A DNA stretch of 64,000 bases from Ashinkailepas kermadecensis (taxonomy: Eukaryota > Arthropoda > Thecostraca > Neolepadidae). The DNA lies in assembly GCA_034440615.1 (NCBI GenBank), contig JAOTOM010005181.1, forward strand, positions 1,767,863 through 1,831,862, given 5' to 3'. The position numbers and the translations under genes are program-made. Shown one piece after another: positions 9,086 to 19,786 of the stretch (positions within the stretch are counted from its first letter, which is position 1; each line of letters opens with the position of its first letter). The notes beneath the pieces are model-generated. The model was not told the DNA's origin. It saw nothing but the letters and a program-made list of their open reading frames with translations, and did not search any database.

Positions 9086-10075
9086 GTGATTGGTTATGAC
9101 TTGATTTACGCATCATTCATTTGACTTGGCAGTCAAATGACTTGACCCGCGCTGGGGTGAGAGCGATGTCAGTTCTAAGCTCGGCTCCACGCCTCTCCAG
9201 ACTATTCTCGGCGAACACACATCCAAGACTTCGTAAGCCTTGCTCTGACAAGGACAGACTTCGGTTCAGTCAGGATCCTCGCGAAGCATTTGATGATATA
9301 TTGTCCGTCCAGGCGAACTTGGACTCCAACACCTGGCGGAAACTTTCAATGAGCTTCGGATGTCTATTGATCTGATCGGATTCTTGGTCTGGTCGGATCC
9401 TTGGTCATGTTGAACACAGAACGCTGCATTCATCTCTCTGGATTGGTGGAGGACCACATAGGGTCTCCTGTTAAACGTTGAAATTATAGTGAGGACACCG
9501 CCAACACTGGCGGGGGGGACATTCCGATTGGCGGGGGCGGGGGGAGCGCCATTCCTAAGGCATACAAAGCTACACCCCTGGGTTGATGGCTTCCATACTA
9601 AATTTTCAGCATTTTTGTTGGGGGGATAGGTGCCATGTTCCCAAAATATCCAAAATAAATCCAAAAATGTTGGAGGGATAGGTGCTGTTCCAAATGCAGG
9701 AAAATGAAATGAAAAGAGTAGATCATTCCTAACAGGAAAAAGTGGCAAATGATTCCCAGATGGGAATAACTTACGTCCAAATCCGGACATTTGGTAATCC
9801 TGGATCGACATGGTAAACTGCTCGCCACCATTCATTCCAAGGCACACCAGATCCTAAATATAAAACCATAATTAGGTCTGCAATCCTGCGTTCTGCTCTT
9901 TTCCTGAAATTTCTCACTCTTACAATATACCTTCCTGAGAGTAACTTTCCGCTTTGACACACACACGCACATTTTTTTTGGACACCGAGAGCTACAAATT
10001 TAAAAGCTGGCCACTGGTCAGGTCGACTAACCATCGACATTATCTGGTGCGAATCGCCAGACTTCTCGCCCATAC
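9086..10075. other. RAD54B-like intron with diverged family B copy
   Basis: A diverged family B repeat (tcctgttaaacgttgaaatt, then a G-rich stretch) occupies about 9440-9590. The remainder shows only short open frames and no recognisable motifs. Confidence 0.45.
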
Positions 10076-10309
10076 CTGATACTCGGCTGCAGGACGGGGT
10101 AGCACTAGCGCATTTGGCGTCCGCGGGTCGAAGCGTGGCTGCACGGGTCCACCGCCAGGGCACCCTGCAGCCGCCCCGGCCAGAGGGCTGACGAAGCGGC
10201 GAGCGAGCGACGCAGACTTTATGGCGGGCGGCGGTGGCTCCTTCTCCGCTTCCTCTGCCGCCGATGCAGAAGCTGCACGGGACAGCCAGTCTGCAGTCTT
10301 CACAGCGTT
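10076..10309 (-). CDS. RAD54B-like: RAD54B-like exon: linker before the ATPase core
   Basis: The donor cag|gtatggg at the lower end is strong. The upper boundary is inferred at gatccag|aacgc, giving 234 bp in phase 0-0. The translation ends with FDPRTPNALVLPRPAAEYQ. Vertebrate RAD54B has a closely similar run (from memory, HDPYTPNSLVMPRP then NHQ) just before its core, and the next exon here (3513-3715) starts with Trp exactly where that protein continues. The first half is Ala/Glu/Pro-rich and poorly conserved. The short conserved block expected between this exon and the 16.2-kb exon was not found, so one small exon may be missing from my reading. Confidence 0.8.
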
Positions 10310-11479
10310 CTGGATCTACCGCGCGCAGAAGCGGTCAGCGTCTGAGCACCGGGCTGATACAAGAACCTTAGACGTTCGTAGCCTGACATAAACTTTACAT
10401 ATTATGCATTACACACGCAAGCACGCAGGCACGAAGACGCACGCACAAGCGCACAAGCACACAAGCACACACGCACACACAAACACAAACACTCACACAC
10501 AGAGAATACCGAGGACATCGAGAAAACCGAGGAAAATGTGAGTCGTCGTATGTTTACCATCATGTTTATAGTGAACAGCGAGGACTGTGGTCTGGTGGTC
10601 ATCAACGGTAACATCCTTTAAAATCGGAGAACAGTGTGAGTATCACATGGAATAATTGGTGTGTCTGTGCGGTCTTGTGTATCTGTGATAATCGCCTGTT
10701 CGACGTCCAAATAACCCGGCCCCACTGGTGAGGGACTCCTTAGTGTAGGTCCGCCGTCTTCAGGGAATCATGGGATCGTAGCCTGATATTTAATATGATG
10801 GGGGTCAAATAGTGCGAGACACACCAGATTAAAGTTATTCGATTCGGACCATAATTGAGCGAAAATTGTGGGGTCCTATCATCCATTGCGGAAAATTGTG
10901 GGTGCACAGTCGCCGTAATATTTACACTACTGCAGAAGGCTTAGATCTATCGTTCGTCTTCATCTATCTATCGGTTAGAACCTGTACTTTTTAACCGCGA
11001 ATGGCTTAAAAAGCATGGGAGGACGAGTTCACATCTTACCCTTCTCAGCCATCGAAGTCCACGCTCCCTCGTATGACTTTTTCCGTGGGAAGTTCATTAA
11101 CAGGGGCGTAGCCAGGATTCCGCCATGATGGTGCCGACGGCCAAAGGGGCCATCCGTCGGGGGAAAATCAAAGGTGAAAAATGTCTTTTTTTTCATGGGC
11201 GTAAGACATGCCTTCCTCAGTAAGGCTTTAATGCGAATTTGTAGCAAACTTGCTATATCTGTCTTTAATAGTGCAATTGTACCGCTATTGTTAGCTTGTA
11301 TGCCTTTTAGCAGACTATGCAGTCATGTGATTACATCTGGCGTGGGATGTGCCGATCCGCGTCCCGCGGCCATTTCTGTCAGCTGTGGCGACGCTGCTGC
11401 GGCGGGTCGGCTGTCTGCTGTGTAAACTCTGTCCAGTGACCTCTACCTATTTGCCGCTCACATCCAGTGACATATAGCT
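10310..11479. other. RAD54B-like intron; CA microsatellite
   Basis: An imperfect (CA)n/(GCAC)n tract lies at about 10405-10502, just upstream of the exon in gene direction. A ggggcgtagccaggatt motif near 11104, of the kind found at the ends of non-autonomous DNA elements, is the only other recognisable item. Confidence 0.45.
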
Positions 11480-12540
11480 GAGACTTAGTTGAGCTGATTG
11501 TGCCGTGGGACGCATGGGTCAAAATCCACCAGTTTAAGCGTCCAGGATTCGTATTCAAATTGTCACGGCTCTCTCAGACCTTACCTCAAATGCCAACCAC
11601 TGCAGCTCGACCGCCCACGAGGCCATTCTGGACACTCAGTCAACCAAAGGTCGATCACTTGCTCTCGGAAAATAAATCGACTATCACATCGGCGGAAATT
11701 CTTGGCATCTTCCACAAGTTCGCCGATGACAACAATCACAAATCACTCATATTCACGGATGGGTCGAAACGCGAAGTCAAGGTAGGCATCGACATCACTG
11801 GACCGGGCCTTAGGCTTTCCAAGCGTCTACCGGCTAACTTCTCCATTTACTCCGCTGAAGCAATGGCCATTCTGGCCGCTATCTCCATTCTTATGAGGCG
11901 TAAAGCTAGAGACGTAGTAATTTGCTCGGATTCCAAATCCGTCCTTCAGTCAATTATCAATACCCACGACTGCCCACATCCAGTCATTGATTATCTGGGC
12001 TTAGGGGTGCATCAACTGCTACTGGCTATGTAGCGCCCACACATCCAGCCCTTGACAGAATCCAACGAATCATGGCCCATAACGAAAACCAGAACTTTTC
12101 CTTCCTCTGGATGCCGGGCCACGCCAACATCCCAGGTAACGAAGAAGCAGACCGGCTCACAAAGCGAGCCTTCGCATTGAACACTTATCCCAGTATGGAA
12201 TATTCGGTAGACGATTGTAAAGCACTCCTACAACGCCACATTTGTCAGCATCACCAGAACATATGGACACAACACGATACAACACAACACAAATCCGACC
12301 ACACCCACATCAAACCAACGGTAGGCGCATGGAAAACATCAAATCAATCTCACCGACGAAAAGATGTCCTCACTAGACTTATAATTGGTTGCACTAAACT
12401 AACACAGCATCAACTAGAGGATGACCAACATACAGCACCTCACTGCGACACCTGCAACACCACATGAAGCATAGACCACATCCTGCTAGACTGTAGTAGC
12501 TTTAACGTTCAGAGGTAACTACTTAAGGCATTCTGCCAAA
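11480..12540 (+). pseudogene. I-type LINE fragment: RNase H and C-terminal domain
   Basis: A 5'-truncated element on the plus strand. RNase H blocks are in order: FTDGSK near 11755, SAEAMAILAAI near 11850, ICSDSKSVLQSI near 11920, then LWMPGHANIPGNEEADRLTK near 12108-12170. The C-terminal Cys/His segment follows (HCDTC, stop, then SIDHILLDC). A 50-bp insert with its own target duplication splits the RNase H domain and adds a stop, and a TGA interrupts the Cys/His segment near 12466. It belongs to a different subfamily from the minus-strand I-type LINEs at 17-19 and 24-34 kb. Confidence 0.85.
11976..12055. mobile_element. Ultra-short retroposon (50 bp) inside a LINE RNase H domain
   Basis: acatccagtcattga (11976-11990) and acatccagcccttga (12041-12055) are 15-bp flanks with two mismatches. 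The 50-bp insert reads gggcttaggggtgcatcaac followed by tgctactggctatgtagcgc. This is the terminal stem-loop of the LINEs ending at 17.07 and 24.22 kb; the arms ggggtgcat and atgtagcgccc can pair. The insertion splits a recognisable protein domain, so its limits are clear. Confidence 0.8.
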
Positions 12541-12723
12541 AAGAGCGCATCGCCCTGTCGCTTCCGGGAAACAAGCACCGATAACTCCTTCAATTGCTAT
12601 TTGAATATCCACAAGCTACAAAACTAGCAGGAGCACCGTAGACACCACACCACCAACACTCACTTGAACACGCAACGCATGTCCGCGAAACGCTCGTGGA
12701 AAACACGCAAATAGCCATCCCCG

Positions 12724-12955
12724 AATGGCGTCGGACGTACATGAGCCGACTTGCTTCCCAATTATCAATAAATGGTTAGCTAGCGGTGCCGTCGGATCTA
12801 GATGAGCCGACTTGCTTTAGGAAAAAACATAACATAAAGCGACTACCCAGAGGAGCAATCGGACGTAGATGAGCCGATTTACCTTGCAACTCAAAACGTT
12901 AAACGGCTACCCGGAGGAACCGGAGACCTGGGACATAGATGAGCCGAATTGCAAA
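12724..12955 (+). repeat. LINE 3'-UTR tandem motif, four copies
   Basis: A motif close to tcggacgtagatgagccgac recurs at about 12731, 12796, 12860 and 12937, spaced 64-77 bp, downstream of the RNase H fragment. It is probably part of that LINE's 3' untranslated region. Intervening sequence is less conserved. The element's terminus is not clear. Confidence 0.7.
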
Positions 12956-13559
12956 ACACCGTACTAACCCCACTGAGAACCATGCATGGCATGCTTAGAT
13001 TAACCCTCTTCTAGCAACGAACACGCGGCGGCCGGCGTGATGGGCGGTGTGGACAATTACCTCCTTGTTCGCACGGAAAGGCCCCTCGATGCCCTTCGAC
13101 AAGAGTAGGCTAATGCCGGCACCCTGACAAAATAAACTTTCCCGCCACATTAAAAACAGCTTCCCACCACCCCAGCTACAAATTATCTTGCGGAGGAGTA
13201 AGGCAAAACTAAAACCATTTAGACATCTGGGAGATGTCCCCCACCCAGCCCCCGCCTTCAGCACCTGAAACATCACACACACTATAACGTAAAACTCCCT
13301 TAACGCAAATGTACACTAGCCTGCGCTTTGCTTTCAAAACACACTCGCTTTAAAGGTGATGAAAATGACCTTCATGGTTCGGTACGCCCCTAAAAATCAT
13401 TCTACCCCCCCCCCAACCCCGTCCTCCCCCGCGTCGAGGATAACCAATAGTGTAATGCATTTCAAAGTGAGATAGCTCCCACATCTTGAAGAATCGCACG
13501 CACGCACGCACGCACAAAATCGGACGTCACGCACGGACGCACGTCAACAAAATTGGAAT
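12956..13559. other. No gene seen
   Basis: It contains a C-run near 13408 and a short (CGCA)n tract at about 13496-13514. No coding signal. Confidence 0.4.
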
Positions 13560-15010
13560 TTGGACCTATACCCAAGAAGGCCCCTGCAAGGAAATGCACA
13601 ACAATCTCACTTGCTATCCAGGGGCTTTAAAAGCTTCACATTGAGAATGCCTACCAGCCAGAAAGTTAATACAACATACAAACCAGAGTTGGCTTGTGTA
13701 GGAGGCCCCACACAGACTCGAGATGGGATAGGAAATGCTAGAATAGATAGGAAAGAAGGCCCCCAAATTTGGAAGATGATGTCTCTGGGAGAGAACAGGA
13801 GCCACGAGCAGGCCCTTCAGGTGGACAAAAAGGCACTTCTACTTCGTACGGTAGTACGAAGTACACACTTCGTACGGTACGCGATACGAGGCACTTCTTT
13901 TGGAACAGGTCTCAAGGATGGATAACAAAGCCCAAGGGACTCAAGAGGATTCCTCAAGACTAGCTAGGAGGCCCCCAGGAGAGACGAGGAGGCCTCGAAA
14001 ATGGGTAAGGGGGTCCAAGGAAATGAAGGGAGGCCCCTAGACGGAGATGTAGCCAGTGCGATAGGAGATAAGGCTTCAAGATCCAAGACTCACCAAGACG
14101 GATACCGGGGACGAGTGGTTTAGGGGTAAGATGCTCGTCTCACAATCGAAAGGTTGTGGGTTCGAGTCTCACCTGTCGCTACTCTTCGCCCGCGACCAAT
14201 CGGCGTGAGAGATTGGCGACGCTACATGACTCAACGGTCGACGTGTCGTAAAACTAATAACCAACCAACCACCAAGACGGATAGATCGTCTCCAAAATAA
14301 CAGAAGAGGTCCATGAGATGTGACAGGTCCCTAATAAAAAACTGGTAAGAAGTCACCCGCCCCCCACAAAAAATCAGGTCAGGTTCCTAAAAGACTAGCG
14401 ACGGCGATGGGAGAGGAGGCCCAAAGATACTGGAGTAGGCCACCAGACCGAAACATGCCACGGAGACGGGTATGGACCCATCCGGATTAAACGAGGCGGC
14501 TCCCGAGGCACTGCGCAGGAAGCCACCAATTTTGAAGAAAAGATCCCGAGATGGGAAAGGAAGCCCCCGCAATGGAAGAGGAGGCCCTAAGATATGAAAG
14601 AAGAGCCATGTGATAGGAGATATGGCCCCGGGCGCAAGAGAAGGCACCAAGACGGGCATGGAAGGACCCCGCAGATCATGAGAGAGGTCACTGAGACTGA
14701 GACCGAGACTGTCACTGAGACTGAGACTGAGATAAAGGAGGCCTTTAATTGAGAGGATGCCCTAGGAGAGAAGAGCAAGCCCCGAGGCGTGGCAGAACCT
14801 CACTTTGGAAGAGGAGGGCCCCTGGATGAAAGAGGAAGCCACAAAGACGGGATATGAGGGCAAAGAATAGAAGCGATGACACTCGGATGCGAGAAGAGGC
14901 CCCCAAGACAAACAAGAGGACCCCTAGGAAATAAGAAAGGGCCTCTGAGGAAGGACAGAAGTTTCCTAATTTGGAAGCGGAGGTCCCTAGGAGAGAAAAT
15001 GAGTACATGA
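13560..15010. repeat. Degenerate GGCCC-core minisatellite A
   Basis: Irregular units of roughly 25-35 bp, each with a gaggccccta/aagac-like core and purine-rich spacers, fill about 1.4 kb. A SINE interrupts the array at 14105-14269. Arrays of the same style lie at 23.2-23.9 and 56.6-58.0 kb. Open frames across it reflect composition, not genes. Confidence 0.75.
14091..14283 (+). mobile_element. tRNA-derived SINE family 1 with 14-bp TSD
   Basis: Perfect duplication caccaagacggata at 14091-14104 and 14270-14283 around a 165-bp element. The tRNA-like head reads gacgagtggtttaggggtaa, the B-box is ggttcgagtct, and the body contains ccaatcggcgtgagagattg with inverted arms ccaatc/gattgg. The tail is (ccaa)n. 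It landed inside minisatellite A, so the array predates it. Confidence 0.93.
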
Positions 15011-15028
15011 GGACGTCATCAAGATCGG

Positions 15029-15032
15029 CATA

Positions 15033-15097
<65 letters not shown>

Positions 15098-15104
15098 TAT
15101 ACAT

Positions 15105-15186
<82 letters not shown>
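15029..15186. repeat. (TA)n microsatellite
   Basis: About 155 bp of alternating TA with a few C interruptions near 15092-15113. It is fully self-complementary and can extrude a cruciform. It also marks an assembly-risk point. Confidence 0.97.
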
Positions 15187-15188
<2 letters not shown>

Positions 15189-15956
15189 AAAGTCTATTTT
15201 AAGCCCCGAAACAATACCTTGTTCATGGTAAAATGTTCGAGAGTTGACCTGGCCTTTGGTCCTTCAGCCTTGCTTTTAGATTAAGCCAGCTGAACGAAAG
15301 AATGCTAGAAATAGAATCCGTGGACATTTACGAGTCCAACGACGTGCTTACTTAACATATTGGTGCACATCTCAGATGACTAATCAGCAATGGAAGATAT
15401 CTTTGTAATGCAGTGGTTCCAAATTGGTGGAGGCCATCAATACCAGACCGTATATATACAAAATAAATACCAAACGACCTGACAAGTTTAATATTGTGCC
15501 AGGAGCGCATACCATCCAGGATAACACTTGGCGCCAATTTTCACACAAATCACAGAGATGAGGGCGTAAAATTGCTACTATAACCGGCCGATTTGTCGTG
15601 AAATGCCCCAGCTGTTTAAAACATTATGAACCCGAATCCTGAAGCTGAAGCCAGCTTAAAATGGAACGAAGCGAAAGCCTAAGCTCATACCGCCAAACCG
15701 ATGTCTCCGCGAAGTTGATGCCCTCGTCGCCCCCAGGTATGTTCCATTGTTTCCCGTTGCTCCTTGAGATCCACAAATTATCTGGCAGAGGGAACGTCTA
15801 GCTGTTAAGAACCATTGTACCTGGATGGAGCACCAGCAATAGCACCCATGTTAACCGCCATGGTGCTATCATTATCATTCGAGTATTTATATTGCATATT
15901 ATAAAACATCTTTATGCCATATTGCCTACCAGCTGAACGATAGACGCCATATCATA
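15187..15956. other. RAD54B-like intron; nothing recognised
   Basis: Unique-looking sequence without open frames of interest, repeats or splice-bounded exons that I can support. Confidence 0.4.
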
Positions 15957-16125
15957 ACCTGCCGTACGGCGCCGAACGGCCTGCGTGCCTCCACCCCCGG
16001 CCTCCACGTGACCTGCCATACGGCGCAGTAACGACCTGCGCGCTTTCACTCCTCCCCCTCCCCCATGCGACCTGCTATACGGCGCCGTGACAGCCTGCGT
16101 GCTTCCACCCCCATCTCTACACATG
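15957..16125. repeat. 54-59-bp tandem repeat, three copies
   Basis: Three copies starting ctgccgtacggcgcc, ctgccatacggcgca and ctgctatacggcgcc at about 15960, 16014 and 16073. It lies just beyond the donor of the exon at 16188-16292 (downstream in the gene), but unlike the arrays at 2.1 and 3.3 kb I see no exon sequence in the unit. Confidence 0.75.
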
Positions 16126-16187
16126 AAGTACGGCTGGTGGAGGTACCTTCAGCGCATCATCACTGGCGCAGCCGACGGTTTCCCCAC

Positions 16188-16292
16188 CTCGACCTCCCTG
16201 CCGCCGACGGACAGCAGTGCGCCGTCATCCAGTTGCTGCAGGTCCTTCACCTTGTAGCCGCTCGCTTGTCCGATCACGGTACCCTTGGGGCA
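16188..16292 (-). CDS. RAD54B-like: RAD54B-like exon: N-terminal conserved domain, second part
   Basis: A 105-bp exon, phase 0-0, with acceptor tccgtctcag at its upper end and donor gag|gtgggg at its lower end. Its 35 codons read through GTVIGQASGYKVKDL and end LLSVGGREVE. Vertebrate RAD54B, from memory, has IGRGIGYKFKEL and then a Cys-Gly-Lys-Glu-Ile-Glu turn at the same place. It joins in frame to the exon at 22684-22825. No disruption. Confidence 0.85.
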
Positions 16293-16695
16293 CTGAGACG
16301 GAGAGACGCGTCAGTCATCAGTAGGACTGCCCAGGCTGTTCAAGTTCTCAGAGAAAACACTGGAATGGTATTATGCTCGTTCACATCCTCTCAAAATATC
16401 GCATTCTTTTAACTGTACTGACAAGATTTGAGAGCACGCCTCGACTAGTTCTTCAGCATAAGTTAGATGATCCTCACAGCAAAATTAAAAATGTCGAGCA
16501 GAAGCCGATAACAGTGGAGGTCATTACTACGGACGCCAATTCCAGAACTAATTTGGAATTCCTAGAATCTGAAATGCATGCGGAATACCAGTCTATCTCA
16601 GAATTAGTGAAGCATGGCATCACACTTTCTTACGCTGTACTGGACATTATGCAGCAGAGTATTCCTGGTTTTACGAAGGCTTATTCATGTTGCTA
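16293..16695. other. RAD54B-like intron; nothing recognised
   Basis: A plus-strand frame of about 107 codons spans 16373-16696, but it has no domain features and I treat it as chance. Confidence 0.35.
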
Positions 16696-16699
16696 GGGG

Positions 16700-16890
16700 T
16701 GTCGATATCTGAACATTATTGGGTGTGGGGGGCACAATACATGAAGGCAATGAACATGCCACAATGGATTAGGGGCACACTCCATAGTATCCCATGTTAA
16801 AAATTACAATTATTTGGGGGGGGAAAGCGAACATTGGGGGGGGCACTTGCCCCTCAAAATAATACAAAACAACACTCATGCATTGTGTTG
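16700..16890. repeat. Dispersed G-rich repeat family B, copy 2
   Basis: The same ordered blocks as 8890-9085 (ggggcacactccat, tcccatgttaaaa, caattatttggggg, gaacattgggggg, cacttgcccctc, aaaacaacact). It directly abuts the LINE 3'-end module at about 16900. Confidence 0.7.
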
Positions 16891-16894
16891 TAGT

Positions 16895-17056
16895 CAGCTA
16901 GTTAGTTATTTGGGTTTATGGGCGTCTCGACCCTATCGTTGATCATATTGCGCCCATATATCTTTTAATCGTACTAAATTATTAATGCATGCTCAGGAAT
17001 AATGCAGAAAGTAATCACGTGTGTAAATGGCCTCGAATATTAATTCGGATTTTGAT
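16895..17056 (-). mobile_element. LINE 3'-terminal piece (stem-loop module)
   Basis: The module gtttatgggcgtctcgaccc .. gcgcccata at 16914-16956 has arms tgggcg/cgccca and is preceded by a gttagtta tail, matching the 3' terminus of the LINE at 26.07 kb. About 90 bp of AT-rich sequence follows. It is probably a severely 5'-truncated LINE copy. No clear target duplication was found. Confidence 0.55.
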
Positions 17057-19786
17057 TGATTGATTGATTGGTCTTAGGGGCGCATCAACTGCTGCTGGTT
17101 ATGTAGCGCCCATATCTCCTTTCCACATTACAATGGAGTTTATTTGAATAAAAAAAAAGGTAAAAAAAAAAATTGGCGGTATGTGTCTATTTTTTAAAGG
17201 GATAGATTACGTCGAACTGAACAGTGGATAAATATCGATATACTTGCCCTGTCTCGACGATGCCCGAATTATCACGTAAAACATCACAGAACCGACAATT
17301 CGTGGAAATTGGACCCGAAGTGACGTCTTCGTTCCACCATGAAGTTGGGACAAGAAAACAGTATGTGTGTAACTGTCATCGATGAACCACACCGGGAACA
17401 GCGTTGCCTCGCCTCCCTTCTCAAAAGGTAACCATGCGTTGCATACGTGTGCCCTATTCGCAAGCGTGCCAGAGTAACCGCTTCTCTCCTATATTTTTTG
17501 TTCAGCGATTGATGTCCATGGTGCCAAAACTGGTTTGATGGACCGAAGTTTGTTTAAAGCATGGGAGTTCCAGCTTTCCTGCCACTTTCCTTGGATGAAG
17601 GCATTTACTTTTGCGTTGTAATCCCTGGCGGGGAGAGGCAAAGCTCGAGTCCCACGTGACTGCGCGGCACGCTTGGCAGCAGCATCTGCCAGCTCATTTC
17701 CCGTAAAACCGGTATGGTTCGGTACCCAACATAGGATAATCCTCTTACCAGCTCTACTCAATAATGTCAAACGTGTTAGAATTTCTTGAGCAAAATGGTT
17801 TGATGGGTAAAAAGACTGAAGGGCCCGAAGGCTACTCAACGAGTCGGTTACAATAAGATGTTGGGTTTCATTTCCAACCTCAATGAAACATAATGCCTTA
17901 ATAATCGCAACCAACTCAGCAGTGTACACAGATGCATGTGGTGGTAAAGTAAATGATCTCGTAGCTGTCCGACATACAAATGCACAACCCGTCACATTGA
18001 CTGTCAGTGTATGTTCGAGAGTAATTACGATACAATTATAATAGCTCCAGTGCTTCTGCTTTGAAAAGCTCTGAGACTGTGTGTCCTTTCTTGGTATTTG
18101 CAAGGGAGACATCAATTTCTGGTGATGTGAGTTCCCATGGCGGAATTTGCGTGTGCTTCATCCTCGTAACTCCCCGCAGTGGGATTTGAGCCTCTTGAAA
18201 TAGTAAGCGGATTCTGACACAGAATGGTCGTAGTCTCACCTCTCTGCCCATGGAAACTTGACAGCATACGGTGTGAGAGAACGGATTTGTATGTAGGATG
18301 CGCTGGGAACTGCCTCAGCTTTATTGCGTATCGGAGCCCCAGCTTCTCTCGTCTGTTTGCTAACGATGGCTCATGGAACTCTGCCAAAATACTCGCAGCT
18401 GGCGAGGTCCGAAATGCTCCTATGGCGATCCGCAATGCTGTGTGGTGCACGGTGTCAAGCTTCTGCTTCACGGAGCTACTGGCACCGTCATATATAAAAG
18501 ATACATAATCAAGCTTGGAGCGGATTAGAGATCGATATAACATTAAAAGCGTTGCTCTGTTAGCTCCGTAGTTAGTTCGTGAAACACACTTCATGATATT
18601 CATTGCTCGGAAGCACCTGTCTCGCAATGTGTGCAGATGGTCGCGGTAGGATAGCCGGTTGTCCAGAATGACGCCGAGAAAGCGAGCCGCTGGCTTCACA
18701 GGTATCTCCTGGTCATACAACTTAACTACTATCTCTGGACAGTGACGGCGAAGTCGGCAGAAGTGAACAGCCACCGTTTTGGAAGTAGAAAATCGAACGC
18801 CGTTTAGGATTGTCCACCTTTCAAGACGGGCCACGGCCATCTGTAGCTGTCTCTCCATGAATGCTGATCGGGCCGCACATGACCAAATAGCTAAATCATC
18901 AACAAAGAGTGACCTTCCAATACTCCGTGATAGTCCGTTTGTTATGTAATTGACTAAAATTGTGAACAGCGCAACGCTAAGCACGCTCCCCTGTGGGACG
19001 CCGTTCACCTGGACAAAACGTGGAGACAGATGGTTTCCCACGCGGACACGGAAAACACGGTCACACAGGAAGTTCTTTAAGAATGTTCCCATCGGTCCGC
19101 GTATCCCATGGTTCCACACTTTCTTGAGTATTCCGTAACGCCATACTGTATCATAGGCGGCCTCTATGTCGAAAAATTGCTCCCACGTGCCTATTTTGCA
19201 TGAAGTTGTGTCTTATTACTGTGTCTAGACGTAAAACGTGATCTATAGCGCTACGATTCTTCCCGAACCCACACTGAGAGATTGTGAGAATACCTTCTTT
19301 TTCGAGAAACCAGCTGAGGCGAACATTTACCATCCGTTCGATGAGTTTACAAAGGCATGATGTCAGAGAGATGGGGCGATAGTGTAATGGGTCACTGCCA
19401 GTCTTGCCTGGTTTTAAAATTGGGATTAAAATGGCTTCCCGCCAAGAGGAGGGAAAATGACCACCTAGCAACAATGAGTTAAAGGAGGAAAGCAAGAAGA
19501 TAAGAGCGCGGGGCGGAAGGCGCTTCAGCATGGCATTGTGGATGCCGTCCGGCCCCTCTGATGTAGTCCGGAGTGATCCGATTGCGTAGGTTAATTCTAC
19601 CATGGTAAAACGTCGATTGTATGAATGGTGCACTAATGTGGTAAAATCAATTGGCGTGGACTCCCATATTGCTTTATGACGTAAAAACTCGAGATTGGCG
19701 ACGCTTCCTCGACTTCTTTGCAATAGAGCATGACCAATCGCACAGGCAACTTCTGCAGGATGGTTGACGTCCTGGTTCGGTATTCG
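17057..19786 (-). mobile_element. 5'-truncated I-type LINE: RT plus RNase H
   Basis: The 3' end is a gattgattgattg tail plus the stem-loop ggggcgcat..gcgccca at 17074-17112. RT fragments lie at 18112-19723 (HYRPISLTSCLCKLIERM, NGVPQGSVLSVALF, LFVDDLAIW) and RNase H at 17489-18115 (ASVYTAELVAIIKAL, DSLSSLRALQSF, CWVPNHTGFTGNELADAA). Frameshifts separate the RT pieces near 19150, and RT from RNase H near 18110. About 10 bp are missing near 17998-18003 compared with the 25.1-kb copy, which deletes the TDGSK motif with the first catalytic Asp. It is cut off at 19786 before the endonuclease. Not functional. Confidence 0.9.

Noticed and set aside
14105..14175. Functional tRNA gene
   Set aside because: The B-box is good, but the sequence continues into a repeated body with a (ccaa) tail and target duplications shared by other copies, so it is a SINE.
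14971..15190. Open frames rich in Ile-Tyr
   Set aside because: A pure (TA)n microsatellite.
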